In this document: positions 25,299 to 34,415 of the stretch, piece by piece
How positions within the stretch are numbered: position 1 is the stretch's first letter
Layout of the letters: each line of letters opens with the position of its first letter
Assembly: GCF_002257705.1 (NCBI RefSeq)
Contig: NZ_LSLK01000070.1
Location: 124,001 to 188,000, forward strand
Reading direction: 5' to 3'
Length of the DNA stretch: 64,000 bases
DNA from: Sporomusa silvacetica DSM 10669
Lineage (GTDB): Bacteria; Bacillota; Negativicutes; Sporomusales; Sporomusaceae
Program-made: the position numbers and the translations under genes
The notes under the pieces: model-generated
What the model was told of the DNA's origin: nothing
The model's input: the letters and a program-made list of their open reading frames with translations, nothing else
Databases searched by the model: none

Positions 25299-26954
25299 TT
25301 ATAGGCTTACATGCGCTTCGTATTCACCGAATACTTTTCGCATTATGCCACAGATTTCTCCAAGAGTTGCATAGGCCTTAACGGCATCAAGAATCAGCGG
25401 CATAAGATTAGTGTTTTCATCTTTACAGCCAGCTTCCAGTTTAACCAAGGTTGCTTGAACCACCATATTGTCACGGCGAGTACGGAGCTCTGCCAGTTTC
25501 TTCTTCTGTAGTTCACCAACAGATGCATCAACCCGTAAGAGACCTGTCGCCGGCTTTTCTTCAACTTGAAACTGATTAACACCAACGATAATTCGTTGTT
25601 TGTTTTCCACTTCCATTTGCCATTTGTAAGCACTTTCTTGAATTTCACGTTGAATATAGCCTTTTTCAATGGCTACGACAGCACCACCCATACCATCAAT
25701 TTTTTCAATGTAGTCCCAAGTTTCTTTTTCTATTTGGTTGGTAAGTGCCTCGATATAGTAAGAACCTGCCAAAGGATCAACTACGTCAGCTAGACCACTT
25801 TCATAAGCCACGATTTGCTGGGTACGGAGCGCGATACGCACCGAATCTTCGGTAGGCAAAGCCAACGCTTCATCCCTGGAGTTGGTATGCAGCGATTGAG
25901 TACCGCCAAGTACAGCAGCTGCTGTTTGCAATGCCACACGGACAATGTTGTTGTCAGACTGCTGCGCAGTAAGCATAGAACCGGCAGTCTGGGTATGCAC
26001 GCGGAGCATCCAGGACTTGGGGTTGGTAGCACCAAACCGCTCTTTCATTACTTTGGCCCATACGCGGCGTGAGGCACGAAACTTGGCCACTTCTTCTAAT
26101 ACATTATTATGAGCATTCCAAAAGAAGGACAGTCGGCCAGCAAAATCGTCAACATTTAAGCCAGCTTTAATTGCAGCGTCAACATAAGCAATACCGTCAG
26201 CAATGGTGAAGGCAATTTCCTGCGAAGCAGTAGAACCCGCTTCACGGATGTGGTAACCAGAAATGGAAATAGTATTCCAATTCGGAACATTTTGGGAACA
26301 GTATTCGAAGATGTTCGTAATAAGCCGCATCGAGGGCTTAGGCGGAAAAATGTACGTGCCGCGGGCAGCATATTCTTTAAGGATATCATTTTGGATCGTA
26401 CCTTTGAGTTTATCAGGACTAACACCTTGTTTTTCAGCAACTGCAATGTACATGGCAAGCAGTACTGAGGCTGGAGCATTAATGGTCATTGAAGTCGATA
26501 CTTTACCAAGGTCAATGCTATCAAACAGGATCTCCATATCTGCCAGGGAGTCAATAGCAACGCCTACTTTACCAACCTCACCCTCTGAAATAGGATCGTC
26601 AGAATCATAACCAATTTGAGTTGGTAGATCAAATGCACAAGATAAACCTGTTCCGCCTGACTCTAAGAGATATCGATAGCGTTTGTTAGATTCTTCTGCC
26701 GTTGAGAAACCGGCGTACATACGCATAGTCCAGAAGCGCCCGCGATACATAGTAGGCTGCACGCCGCGGGTAAAGGGGTATTGACCGGGAAAGGCAAGAT
26801 CTCTTTCATAATCAAAATCTTGAATATCAAGTGGCGTATAAACTCTGTTTTGAGGCAGGTTTTTGCGTTCTGGAAATTTGGCCAGTGCCTTTTCCACCTT
26901 GCCGGTGTACTCAGCCATCTTTTTGACCAAGCTATCTGTGTTAGCTGTGCACAT
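25299..26954 (-). CDS. Methylmalonyl-CoA mutase large subunit
   Basis: Catalyses succinyl-CoA/methylmalonyl-CoA rearrangement. The product of 551 residues is the substrate-binding barrel: RGVQPTMYRGRFWTMRMYAG near the start, FDLPTQIGYDSDDP, NDILKEYAARGTYIFPP and GGTQSLHTNSRDEAL are family signatures. The cobalamin domain is absent and encoded by the next gene. ATG at 26954 (MCTANTDSLVKK) is chosen from a GGGAGGAA site seven bases upstream rather than the in-frame start at 26996. First gene of the mutase-decarboxylase operon. Confidence 0.96.
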   Translation of the reverse strand: MCTANTDSLVKKMAEYTGKVEKALAKFPERKNLPQNRVYTPLDIQDFDYERDLAFPGQYPFTRGVQPTMYRGRFWTMRMYAGFSTAEESNKRYRYLLESGGTGLSCAFDLPTQIGYDSDDPISEGEVGKVGVAIDSLADMEILFDSIDLGKVSTSMTINAPASVLLAMYIAVAEKQGVSPDKLKGTIQNDILKEYAARGTYIFPPKPSMRLITNIFEYCSQNVPNWNTISISGYHIREAGSTASQEIAFTIADGIAYVDAAIKAGLNVDDFAGRLSFFWNAHNNVLEEVAKFRASRRVWAKVMKERFGATNPKSWMLRVHTQTAGSMLTAQQSDNNIVRVALQTAAAVLGGTQSLHTNSRDEALALPTEDSVRIALRTQQIVAYESGLADVVDPLAGSYYIEALTNQIEKETWDYIEKIDGMGGAVVAIEKGYIQREIQESAYKWQMEVENKQRIIVGVNQFQVEEKPATGLLRVDASVGELQKKKLAELRTRRDNMVVQATLVKLEAGCKDENTNLMPLILDAVKAYATLGEICGIMRKVFGEYEAHVSL

Positions 26955-27383
26955 GTATAAAATTCCTCCCTTATAAGTATGTATTCCTTGGTGCATTTGA
27001 AAGCAGTGCTATAGTAAAGCCCGCTTTCTATTTTATTTTCATACTGCCTGTTTCCAGGAAGCGCGTATGCGGAACTATTATTGTTAGGAAAATGACAAAA
27101 AATATTCTAGTACGCATTTTACGCACAATAAAAAGCACCTATGGGTTCATTTTGTATTAACAAAACAAGCCAAGGTGCGCTTACTAGTCATCTATTACGG
27201 GGCACGTAACAGACCATAATGGCGTAGTGTAAGCTATGCTTTTAGGATCAAAATGCCTGTCACCTGTCTGTATAGTATGAATTTTATATGATTGTATCAC
27301 ACTATTCTACACTAACCCGTAAATTCCTGCTTTTTTTGTTAACACAGGCTTCTTTTTCCAAATTAACAAATTAATTAACTGTT
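26955..27383. other. Intergenic region between rex and the mutase operon
   Basis: No protein gene is visible in 429 bases. On the - strand, after rex, there is a pair of inverted Rex-like half sites (TTGTTAA and TTAACAA, 20 bases apart), then a stretch closed by ACAGAC/GTCTGT (27266-27271 with 27209-27214) containing a TTACG/CGTAA hairpin, then the terminator 27130-27178, then about 175 bases to the mutase start. This could be a long rex 3' region or a structured attenuating leader of the mutase operon. Confidence 0.5.
27130..27178 (-). terminator. Terminator between rex and the mutase operon
   Basis: On the - strand GCACCT...AGGTGC with inner TTTTGT/ACAAAA arms is followed by TTTTTATT. The leader upstream contains AGGTGA, which could pair with the 5' arm as an antiterminator. 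Confidence 0.8.
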
Positions 27384-28019
27384 TTATCGCGAAAGATAGT
27401 AGGAAATGCTGCTTAACCCTATCGATAAATCCTCGCTGACAACATAAATATTAGCAGGAACATTTATTTTCAGGGGGGCAAAATTCCAAATACCTTTAAC
27501 TCCGGCTTCAACAAGACGATTCGCTGTATCTTGTGCATAGGCAACTGGTACAGTTATGATACCAATTTGGATATCACACTTCTGGATAATTTCTTTCATA
27601 TTGTCAATATGAAAGATTTCTACCTCATTAATATAACGGCCGATTTTGTCATCGTCAATATCAAAAATTGCCCGTATCTGAAACCCCTGTGAAGAAAAAT
27701 TAGAATAATTGGCTAAAGCCCAACCCATATGGCCAACACCTACAATCGCAATATTCCAATTGCGATTTAGCCCGAGTATCTCACCAATATTACGCATAAG
27801 CTCCTGCACATAATAGCCTACGCCTTTTTTACCAAACTCACCGAATGCCGATAAGTCTTTACGAATCTGTTCAGGAGTAACCCCGATCTTCCGACCCAAT
27901 TCATCAGAAGATATGATTTCTAGCCCTTCTTCTTGACTAAGTTTAAGGGTACGATAATAAAGTGGCAACCGATCAACCGTTGCTCTAGAAATTACCGCAT
28001 TTTCTTTACTTTCCTTCAT
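27384..28019 (-). CDS. rex: Redox-sensing transcriptional repressor Rex
   Basis: Rex represses fermentative and hydrogenase genes when NAD+ is high and is released by NADH. The 211-residue protein has an N-terminal winged helix (VDRLPLYYRTLKL, ISSDELGRKIGVTPEQIRKD, LSAFGEFGKKGVGYYV), a Rossmann domain with IVGVGHMGWALANY and acidic strand end IFDIDDDKIG, and the C-terminal domain-swapping helix. ATG at 28019 with GGGAG upstream; TTG six bases earlier is an alternative. It is downstream of the hydrogenase operon, beyond a terminator, so it is probably transcribed on its own. Confidence 0.95.
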   Translation of the reverse strand: MKESKENAVISRATVDRLPLYYRTLKLSQEEGLEIISSDELGRKIGVTPEQIRKDLSAFGEFGKKGVGYYVQELMRNIGEILGLNRNWNIAIVGVGHMGWALANYSNFSSQGFQIRAIFDIDDDKIGRYINEVEIFHIDNMKEIIQKCDIQIGIITVPVAYAQDTANRLVEAGVKGIWNFAPLKINVPANIYVVSEDLSIGLSSISYYLSR

Positions 28020-28162
28020 TAACAACTCTCCCTAGCAGTAGTCCACGCTCACATAAGCAGCTGCTATTTTAATTTATTAGTAGTTTATTCTCACTTTGCG
28101 GTAAATTTCCTTCTTATTTGTTATATCTTTTCACATATTATCATAATTTATAATAAAAAAGT

Positions 28163-28201
28163 AAAGAAAAGGGCTGTCCACTATGGACTGCCCCTTTCTT
28201 T
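28163..28201 (-). terminator. Terminator of the hydrogenase operon
   Basis: GGGGCAGTCCA and TGGACAGCCCT pair around a TAG loop, followed on the - strand by TTTCTTTACTTTTTT. It begins right at the hydA stop codon. Confidence 0.85.
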
Positions 28202-29929
28202 TTAGCATTTATCTTGTTTGTGATAATGAGTATGGAGAAGATGATGTGATTTTTCACCCAGCGGTTTTCCGAGCCAAGTATCATAAAGTTCTTTAATTGC
28301 CGGGTTATCGTGCGACTTCCGAATTTCAGAACATCGATCACACTCATAAATAGCATCCATACGTTTTTGCCGTTTTTCAGCCGAAGTAATAATAGGCTGT
28401 CCGCCACCACCAGAGCAACCACCTGGGCAAGCCATAATTTCAATGAAGTGGTAATCTGCTTCACCAGCGCGAATCTTATCAAGCATCACCCGCGCATTAG
28501 CTAGTGTATGGGCTATAGCAACCTTAGCAGTTAAGCCTTCTTTTAACTGAACCGAGGCTTCTTTAATACCAGTCATACCGCGTACAGCTTCAAACTCTAT
28601 ATTGTCAAGTTCTTTACCTGATACCAATTTTACAACTGTCCGGAGAGCGGCTTCGGTTACACCACCAGTGGCACCAAAGATTACGCCAGCACCTGAGCCG
28701 ATGCCAAGCGGTGCATCAAATTCAGTCTCAGTCAGCTTAGCAAAGTTAATGCCCGCTGCACGAACCATGCGGCCTAATTCACGAGTTGTCAAAACATAGT
28801 CAACATCTTGATAGCCACTGGAATTCATTTCAGGACGAGCAGCTTCCGCTTTCTTAGCTGTGCATGGCATGATTGATACTGAAACAATATCTTTAGGATC
28901 AATACCAGCTTTTTCAGCATAATAAGTTTTAGCCACTGCGCCAAACATCTGTTGCGGCGATTTAGCAGTTGACAGATGGTCTAACAGGTCCGGATATTTT
29001 AATTCAATGAAGTTAACCCACCCTGGGCTGCAGGAAGTAATCATCGGTAGTTTGCCGCCATTAGTCAAGCGGTCAATAAGCTCTGATCCTTCTTCCCAGA
29101 TCGTGAGGTCAGCACTGAAGTTGGTATCAAATACCTTATCAAAACCCAGCCGTTTTAACGCAGCCACCATTTTGCCGGTAACGATAGATCCATTAGGCAG
29201 ATCAAGAGCTTCGCCTAGGGCTACGCGAACAGCAGGTGCGGTCTGCACAATGACATGTTTTTTCGGATCACTGAGAGCTGCCCATACTGCTTCGGTATCG
29301 TCTTTTTCGACAATAGCGCCGGTCGGACATACGGCAGCGCATTGACCACAAAAGGTACATGCAACTTGATCTAATCCTAAGCTAAAGGCTGGTACAACAG
29401 TGGTATTAAAGCCCCTGTTAGCAAAGCTATATACATGTACACCCTGACGCTCGCTACAGGCACGGATACAACGGCCACACAAAATACATTTGTTCTGGTC
29501 GCGAACCAATGACGGGTTTTTATCATCGAGCGGATAGTTTTTCTTTTCGCCATCAAAACGAATTTCTCTAACACCAACATCAGCTGCAATATTTTGCAGT
29601 TCGCAGTTTAGATTACGCTGACAGGATAAGCATTCAGTCGGGTGATTGGCCAGTAACAGCTCAACTACAGACTTACGTGCCTCGCGAACAGCAGCAGTAT
29701 TAGTGTGAACAACCATTCCCTCATTTACCGGATAAACGCAAGATGCAACCAAGCTACGAGCACCTTGAACTTCTACCATACACACCCGGCAGGCCCCTTC
29801 TACACGTAACTCAGGATGATAGCATAGAGTTGGAACTTTTATTCCAAGCGAAAGTGCAGCTTCCAGAACCGTCGATGTTTTCGGCACAGCTACCTGCTGT
29901 CCATCAATTGTTATATTAACCATTTCCAT
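28202..29929 (-). CDS. hydA: Electron-bifurcating [FeFe] hydrogenase catalytic subunit HydA
   Basis: The 575-residue catalytic subunit has an N-terminal [2Fe-2S] domain (CYHPELRVEGACRVC), a His-Cys3 cluster (HPTECLSCQRNLNC), two [4Fe-4S] motifs (CILCGRCIRAC, CTFCGQCAAVCP) and an H-cluster domain with TSCSPGW, MPCTAKKAE and MACPGGCSGGGGQP. The L1 motif has serine where most have a second cysteine-type residue (TSCCPGW), which is tolerated in some members. With HydB and HydC it reversibly couples H2 to NAD+ and ferredoxin. Last gene of the operon. Confidence 0.94.
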   Translation of the reverse strand: MEMVNITIDGQQVAVPKTSTVLEAALSLGIKVPTLCYHPELRVEGACRVCMVEVQGARSLVASCVYPVNEGMVVHTNTAAVREARKSVVELLLANHPTECLSCQRNLNCELQNIAADVGVREIRFDGEKKNYPLDDKNPSLVRDQNKCILCGRCIRACSERQGVHVYSFANRGFNTTVVPAFSLGLDQVACTFCGQCAAVCPTGAIVEKDDTEAVWAALSDPKKHVIVQTAPAVRVALGEALDLPNGSIVTGKMVAALKRLGFDKVFDTNFSADLTIWEEGSELIDRLTNGGKLPMITSCSPGWVNFIELKYPDLLDHLSTAKSPQQMFGAVAKTYYAEKAGIDPKDIVSVSIMPCTAKKAEAARPEMNSSGYQDVDYVLTTRELGRMVRAAGINFAKLTETEFDAPLGIGSGAGVIFGATGGVTEAALRTVVKLVSGKELDNIEFEAVRGMTGIKEASVQLKEGLTAKVAIAHTLANARVMLDKIRAGEADYHFIEIMACPGGCSGGGGQPIITSAEKRQKRMDAIYECDRCSEIRKSHDNPAIKELYDTWLGKPLGEKSHHLLHTHYHKQDKC

Positions 29930-29995
29930 CGTCGTGTCACCCTCCCTCTTTTTCCTAATTATTATGCAGTATATTACCAGAAACTAACCGGTAAT

Positions 29996-31786
29996 TTAGC
30001 CTTTAGCAATTGATTCGAATGGACATTTGCCAAAGCAAGCACCGCATCTAATACATTTAGCGCTATCAATCTCATGCTGCTCTTTCTTTTCGCCGCTGAT
30101 TGCCTCTACCGGACATACCTTTTTGCATAACCCACAACCTTTGCAGGCATCAGTAATGCTGTAATTCAAGAGTTTGGTGCAGGCACCAGCCGGACAACGT
30201 TTTTCCTTGATATGGGCTTCATATTCATCACGGAAATAGTGCAAAGTAGACAATACCGGATTAGGAGCAGTTTGACCCAAACCACAAAGAGCAGTAGTCT
30301 TAATGTTTTTAGCCATGGATTCTAATAACTCAATATCTCCCTCACGGCCTTCCCCTTCGGTAATCCGAGTGAGAATTTCCAACATACGCTTGGTGCCTTC
30401 ACGACAAGGGGTACATTTACCACAGGACTCAGATTGCGTAAAGTTTAAGAAGAATTTGGCAACGTCAACCATACAAGTGGTCTCATCCATTACGACCAAA
30501 CCACCTGACCCCATCATGGCTCCAACTTTAATAAGTGAATCATAGTCTACTGACAAATCAAGCAGACTTTCAGGCAGACAGCCACCAGACGGACCGCCGA
30601 TTTGAACTGCTTTGAACTTTTTGCCGCCTTGAATGCCGCCACCAATCTCATAAATAATTTCGCGCATGGTAATACCCATAGGAACTTCAGCCAGACCAGT
30701 ATTATTAATTCGACCAGTAAGTGCAAACACCTTCGTGCCTTTACTGCGCTCAGTACCGATCGAGGCATACCAATCAGCGCCCTTAGTGATGATTTGCGGT
30801 ACGTTAGCAAAGGTTTCAACGTTATTAATATTGGTAGGTTTACCCCACAAGCCGGAAACAGCTGGGAATGGAGGACGAGGACGAGGCATACCGCGTTTAC
30901 CTTCGATTGACGCTATAAGTGCCGTTTCTTCACCACATACAAAGGCACCGGCACCTTCTTTGATTTTTAATTTAAAGTTGAAGCCTGAGCCTAGGATATT
31001 CTCACCTAACAGCCCCAGTTCTTCTGCTTGCTTAATAGCTAGTTTCAGCCGTTTGATAGCCAGCGGATATTCTGCACGAACATAAAGGTAACCTTCATCG
31101 GCCCCAATTGCGTAGCCACAGATAGCCATACCTTCAATTACACGATGGGGATCGCCCTCAAGTACGCTACGATCCATAAATGCACCAGGGTCGCCTTCGT
31201 CCGCGTTACAAACAACATACTTTTTCGTGCCAGGCGAATTACTGGCAAAGCCCCATTTCATACCAGTTGGGAAACCGCCGCCCCCCCGGCCACGCAGACC
31301 AGCTTTTTTAACTTCTTCGACTACGTCTTGCGGTTTCATTTCTGTCAAAGCTTTACCTAAAGCTTCATAACCGCCCTCAGTTATATATTCATTGATCTCT
31401 TCCGGATTGATATGACCGCAGTTGGCTAATACATAGCGCATCTGCTTTTTATAAAACTCCATGTCGCTGTAACTAGGAATTGACTCCTGGGTAACAGGCT
31501 CTTTATATAATAACCGCTCAACAATGCGACCTTTGTAAAGATGGGTTTCAACCAATTCAGCCACATCAGATTCCTGAACACGAACATAGAAGGTCCCCTC
31601 AGGATAAATAATGACCAGCGGACCCATTTCACAAAAGCCATGACAACCGGTTTCAACAATCTTTACTTCTTTATCTAACCCTTTTTGGACCAGTTCTGCC
31701 TGGAATGCAGCTTGAATTTTTTTTGAGCCTGAAGCTACGCAACCAGTACCGCCACAAATAAGCACATGCGCTCTGATATGTTCCAT
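29996..31786 (-). CDS. hydB: Bifurcating hydrogenase NADH/FMN subunit HydB
   Basis: A 596-residue NuoF-like flavoprotein. It starts with a thioredoxin-like [2Fe-2S] domain (CGGTGCVASGSKK, then CHGFCEMGP), has the NADH/FMN-binding segments GLRGRGGGGFPTGMKW and CNADEGDPGAFMDR, a [4Fe-4S] site SCGKCTPCREGTKRM, and two C-terminal ferredoxin motifs CKGCGLCKKVCP and CIRCGACFGKCP. It is the electron-bifurcating subunit that meets NAD(H) in HydABC. GGAGGGG precedes the ATG. Confidence 0.95.
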   Translation of the reverse strand: MEHIRAHVLICGGTGCVASGSKKIQAAFQAELVQKGLDKEVKIVETGCHGFCEMGPLVIIYPEGTFYVRVQESDVAELVETHLYKGRIVERLLYKEPVTQESIPSYSDMEFYKKQMRYVLANCGHINPEEINEYITEGGYEALGKALTEMKPQDVVEEVKKAGLRGRGGGGFPTGMKWGFASNSPGTKKYVVCNADEGDPGAFMDRSVLEGDPHRVIEGMAICGYAIGADEGYLYVRAEYPLAIKRLKLAIKQAEELGLLGENILGSGFNFKLKIKEGAGAFVCGEETALIASIEGKRGMPRPRPPFPAVSGLWGKPTNINNVETFANVPQIITKGADWYASIGTERSKGTKVFALTGRINNTGLAEVPMGITMREIIYEIGGGIQGGKKFKAVQIGGPSGGCLPESLLDLSVDYDSLIKVGAMMGSGGLVVMDETTCMVDVAKFFLNFTQSESCGKCTPCREGTKRMLEILTRITEGEGREGDIELLESMAKNIKTTALCGLGQTAPNPVLSTLHYFRDEYEAHIKEKRCPAGACTKLLNYSITDACKGCGLCKKVCPVEAISGEKKEQHEIDSAKCIRCGACFGKCPFESIAKG

Positions 31787-31814
31787 GTTATCCCCTCCTG
31801 TACTCTACAAAAAA

Positions 31815-32180
31815 TTATTCGACGATTTTACCAACAGCCAGCTCGGCGACAATCCGTCCGTTAACTACATGTTCGGCAATAATTTTGGGGACATCTGCTG
31901 GCGTAACTCTGCCATAAGTTATCCGCGGTTCACCGGGGCGAACAACATCAAGAAGCACTTCATGTTCGCACATACCGATACAACCTGTTTGCCAGACTTT
32001 AACATCTTCCAGTTTCCGCTTGGCAACCTCTTCTAATACGGCAGTCATAACCTGCCTAGCTCCAGCGGCAATACCACAAGTACCCATGCCAACAATTACC
32101 TGCGTTCCCCCGTCATGACGCAGGTTGTTTTTGGTTTTAAGCTGTTCCCGCAGACGTTTCAAATCTTCAATTGTTTTCAT
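31815..32180 (-). CDS. Thioredoxin-like [2Fe-2S] ferredoxin
   Basis: A 121-residue protein of the thioredoxin-like ferredoxin family with GMGTCGIAAGARQVM and a later CIGMCEHEVLLDV, together giving the four cluster cysteines. It resembles the N-terminal domain of HydB and is common as an extra small subunit in HydABCD-type operons; electron transfer to the bifurcating enzyme is inferred. ATG at 32180 is chosen from GGAGGTG six bases upstream. Its start overlaps the end of the ATPase gene by 14 bases, suggesting translational coupling. Confidence 0.9.
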   Translation of the reverse strand: MKTIEDLKRLREQLKTKNNLRHDGGTQVIVGMGTCGIAAGARQVMTAVLEEVAKRKLEDVKVWQTGCIGMCEHEVLLDVVRPGEPRITYGRVTPADVPKIIAEHVVNGRIVAELAVGKIVE

Positions 32181-32730
32181 CTTCAGCACCTCCGTACAAA
32201 TTGGCTATGTTATCTGACAAGTATCCATGCAACCAGATCAATACGTCTGGCTGCGTTAATGGTATACCATCCAAAATATCGGTTATCTCGTGGGAAGAAA
32301 TTGAGAGACTCTTGTTATTAACGGTATGATGATAGGAAAATTGCAATACCGGATTCGCAACAAGTATGCTCTTAATTGTTTCCACTAAATTTCCCATTGG
32401 TGGCCTATCAAGGTGGCTATGTTGGTACATCGCTTCAATCACTGTACCCTGACCTTGTATTGAATCAATATTCAAATACCCGCCACAACGCTTAGTAGAC
32501 ATGTCCATTAGTGGCAACCCCAATCCTACCCGGCGGGTAGTCCTGGTGGTGATAAAGGGGTCAATTACTAATTGCCGCATTTTTTTATTCATACCCCGAC
32601 CATTGTCAGAAACCCTGATAATCATACTATTCCCAATTTTGTCTTCAATAATTTCTAATTTAGCGGCTGTCGCCCCAGCTTCAATTGAATTCTGAACTAA
32701 GTCAAGAATATGAAGTGATATTTCGCGCAT
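32167..32730 (-). CDS. GHKL-type ATP-binding protein
   Basis: A 187-residue protein whose first ~110 residues form a histidine-kinase-like ATPase fold: N box LVQNSIEAGA, G1 box VSDNGRGM, and G2 region RRVGLGLPLMDM. No dimerisation histidine or sensor domain is present, and residues 110-187 look like a distinct small domain. Similar ATPase genes recur in hydrogenase operons of Clostridia and Negativicutes. A signalling partner of the sensory hydrogenase in this operon is plausible but unproven. ATG at 32730 has only a weak ribosome site. Confidence 0.82.
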   Translation of the reverse strand: MREISLHILDLVQNSIEAGATAAKLEIIEDKIGNSMIIRVSDNGRGMNKKMRQLVIDPFITTRTTRRVGLGLPLMDMSTKRCGGYLNIDSIQGQGTVIEAMYQHSHLDRPPMGNLVETIKSILVANPVLQFSYHHTVNNKSLSISSHEITDILDGIPLTQPDVLIWLHGYLSDNIANLYGGAEDENN

Positions 32731-32740
32731 AGGCTAAATG

Positions 32741-33250
32741 CTAGGCGTATTGGGCCAATAATTTAGGAACTGATTCAGGGGTCAGGCGACCATGGGTATC
32801 GTCATTAACCATCATTACCGGAGCCAAACCACAAGCACCGATACAAGCCACGGTTTCTAATGTAAATTTAAGATCAGGAGTGGTACCACCAGCTTTAACC
32901 TGCAGGTTGTCTTCCAGTGCTGCAAGAATGGCCTTAGCGCCGCGAACATGGCAAGCAGTTCCCTGGCAAACACGGATAATGTTTTTACCACGGGGATTGA
33001 GATGGAATTGAGAGTAGAAAGTCACGACACCATAAATCTGGCTAACCGGGATTTGCATTGATCCAGCAATAGCTAGAATAATCTCTCGCGGCAAATAACC
33101 ATAAGCCTCTTGTGCTTCCTGTAGCACCGGAATCAGAGCTCCTTTTAAGCCCTGCCATTTAGTGAGAATTGCATTCAATTGATCAAGAGCCAGCTTACCT
33201 GCTTCACCGCCGCCGCAGCAGCAGCCTTTAGTTTCTTTTTCGCTGTTCAT
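32741..33250 (-). CDS. hydC: Bifurcating hydrogenase subunit HydC
   Basis: A 169-residue NuoE-like [2Fe-2S] protein with AYGYLPREIILAIAGSM, VVTFYSQFHLNPRGKN, the cluster residues CQGTACHVRGA and CIGACGLAPVMMVND. It is the small electron-transfer subunit of HydABC. The N-terminus has an unusual GCCCGGG stretch before the domain. TAAGGAGG precedes the ATG. Confidence 0.94.
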   Translation of the reverse strand: MNSEKETKGCCCGGGEAGKLALDQLNAILTKWQGLKGALIPVLQEAQEAYGYLPREIILAIAGSMQIPVSQIYGVVTFYSQFHLNPRGKNIIRVCQGTACHVRGAKAILAALEDNLQVKAGGTTPDLKFTLETVACIGACGLAPVMMVNDDTHGRLTPESVPKLLAQYA

Positions 33251-33310
33251 GTTAACTCCTCCTTATGAAAAAAATCTCATTTGTTCTTGAAAACCATTAT
33301 TGCACAGTGG

Positions 33311-34054
33311 CTAAACCACCACCTTTCGCAGATTTTGAGCTAATAATGCCTGTCGGATTTCCCCCAAAGTCGGCTGCTCGATATAGAAGACTGTCTTCGG
33401 ACCATAAATAAAATCATCCATTACATGGGCATCCGAGGCTGTTATTATAGGAAAGCGTCCAATAGTAGGAATACGCTGTGACGCCTGCTCTACACTCATA
33501 TTTCTTGACACTTCCACCGCATCCAATTCGATATCAGGTGGAATAAAACCCAGTTGCGAAATTATACTGTAGGTTGCCCGGTCTACATGGCTGGCAATAC
33601 AAATTCCACCGAGTTGTTTTACTTGTGCTGTGATTTCTGCAATACCAACAGTCAGCGACGCTAGCAACATTTCCGTTTTTTCCGCCACAAAATTATCGTC
33701 AGCATCAACAATAAACTGCGCCCCAAAACGTTCAGCGTCATTCAGGCGTCCTGACATATGCTGCTGAACAAATTGTTCCCAAGCTTTGAGTTGCTGCATT
33801 TTTTCGAATAAAACAATAAGATGAACTTCCTCTTTACTCTCAACTTCCATCCCCGGCAAAATGGTGACAGTAGTAGCTTTTGCTGCCTCTAGAGCGGCAG
33901 CAACATTATCACAGGCGTTATGATCGGTAATGGCAACTATATCAACTTCATGTTGCACTGCATGCCAAACAATATTATTTGGCGTCATTTCAATTTCAGC
34001 GCAAGGCGACAACAATGTGTGCACATGAAGATCGGCCACAAACCGTCGCATCAT
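33311..34054 (-). CDS. PHP-domain metal-dependent phosphoesterase
   Basis: A 247-residue PHP protein. The metal site motifs are DLHVHTLLSPC, ITDHNACDN, GMEVESKEEVHLIVLF, SHVDRATYS and a late ASDAHVMDD. PHP proteins cleave phosphoesters, and this subtype occurs repeatedly in [FeFe] hydrogenase operons with DRTGG proteins, where the substrate is unknown. Its ATG overlaps the stop of the upstream DRTGG gene (ATGATG). Confidence 0.85.
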   Translation of the reverse strand: MMRRFVADLHVHTLLSPCAEIEMTPNNIVWHAVQHEVDIVAITDHNACDNVAAALEAAKATTVTILPGMEVESKEEVHLIVLFEKMQQLKAWEQFVQQHMSGRLNDAERFGAQFIVDADDNFVAEKTEMLLASLTVGIAEITAQVKQLGGICIASHVDRATYSIISQLGFIPPDIELDAVEVSRNMSVEQASQRIPTIGRFPIITASDAHVMDDFIYGPKTVFYIEQPTLGEIRQALLAQNLRKVVV

Positions 34055-34392
34055 TCCCCCGTAATACCTAACTGATATAAGCGACCAACCACTTTATAAG
34101 CAGAAAGAGCTGTAGTCAGTATAACTATTTCTTCTGCTAGGGCCTTTTGTACAGCCTCCGGTTCTGGCTCCACGCCGCCGGCAATAACAATAGCACTCAG
34201 TCCAGCCAGTAACGCTACAGCCACAACATTCTGGTGGCCTTGCATCGTAACCCATATATTACCTACCTGTGCTTGACCCATGACATTACTCAGCAGATCT
34301 GACGCATACCCACCGCTGACCTCCTTATCGAGGTTAGACTGGCCTGCTATTACTTTCAAAGGTAAGGCTTTCATTATTTCCTGAATAGTCAC
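34051..34392 (-). CDS. DRTGG-domain protein 1
   Basis: A 113-residue protein resembling the DRTGG domain. It opens TIQEIMKALPLKVIAGQSNL and contains GGYASDLLSNVMGQAQVGNI and ALLAGLSAIVIAGG, and may bind a ligand. GTG start with GGGGGG six bases upstream. It lies between the sensory hydrogenase and PHP genes. A second DRTGG protein is encoded at 36191-36568, so the cluster has two. Confidence 0.82.
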   Translation of the reverse strand: MTIQEIMKALPLKVIAGQSNLDKEVSGGYASDLLSNVMGQAQVGNIWVTMQGHQNVVAVALLAGLSAIVIAGGVEPEPEAVQKALAEEIVILTTALSAYKVVGRLYQLGITGE

Positions 34393-34415
34393 AATTATCC
34401 CCCCAAAACTGAATA

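Noticed and set aside
27130..27300. 6S RNA or other known ncRNA between rex and the mutase operon
   Set aside because: Size and hairpins would allow it, but I could not match the conserved 6S elements; kept only as an unexplained structured region.
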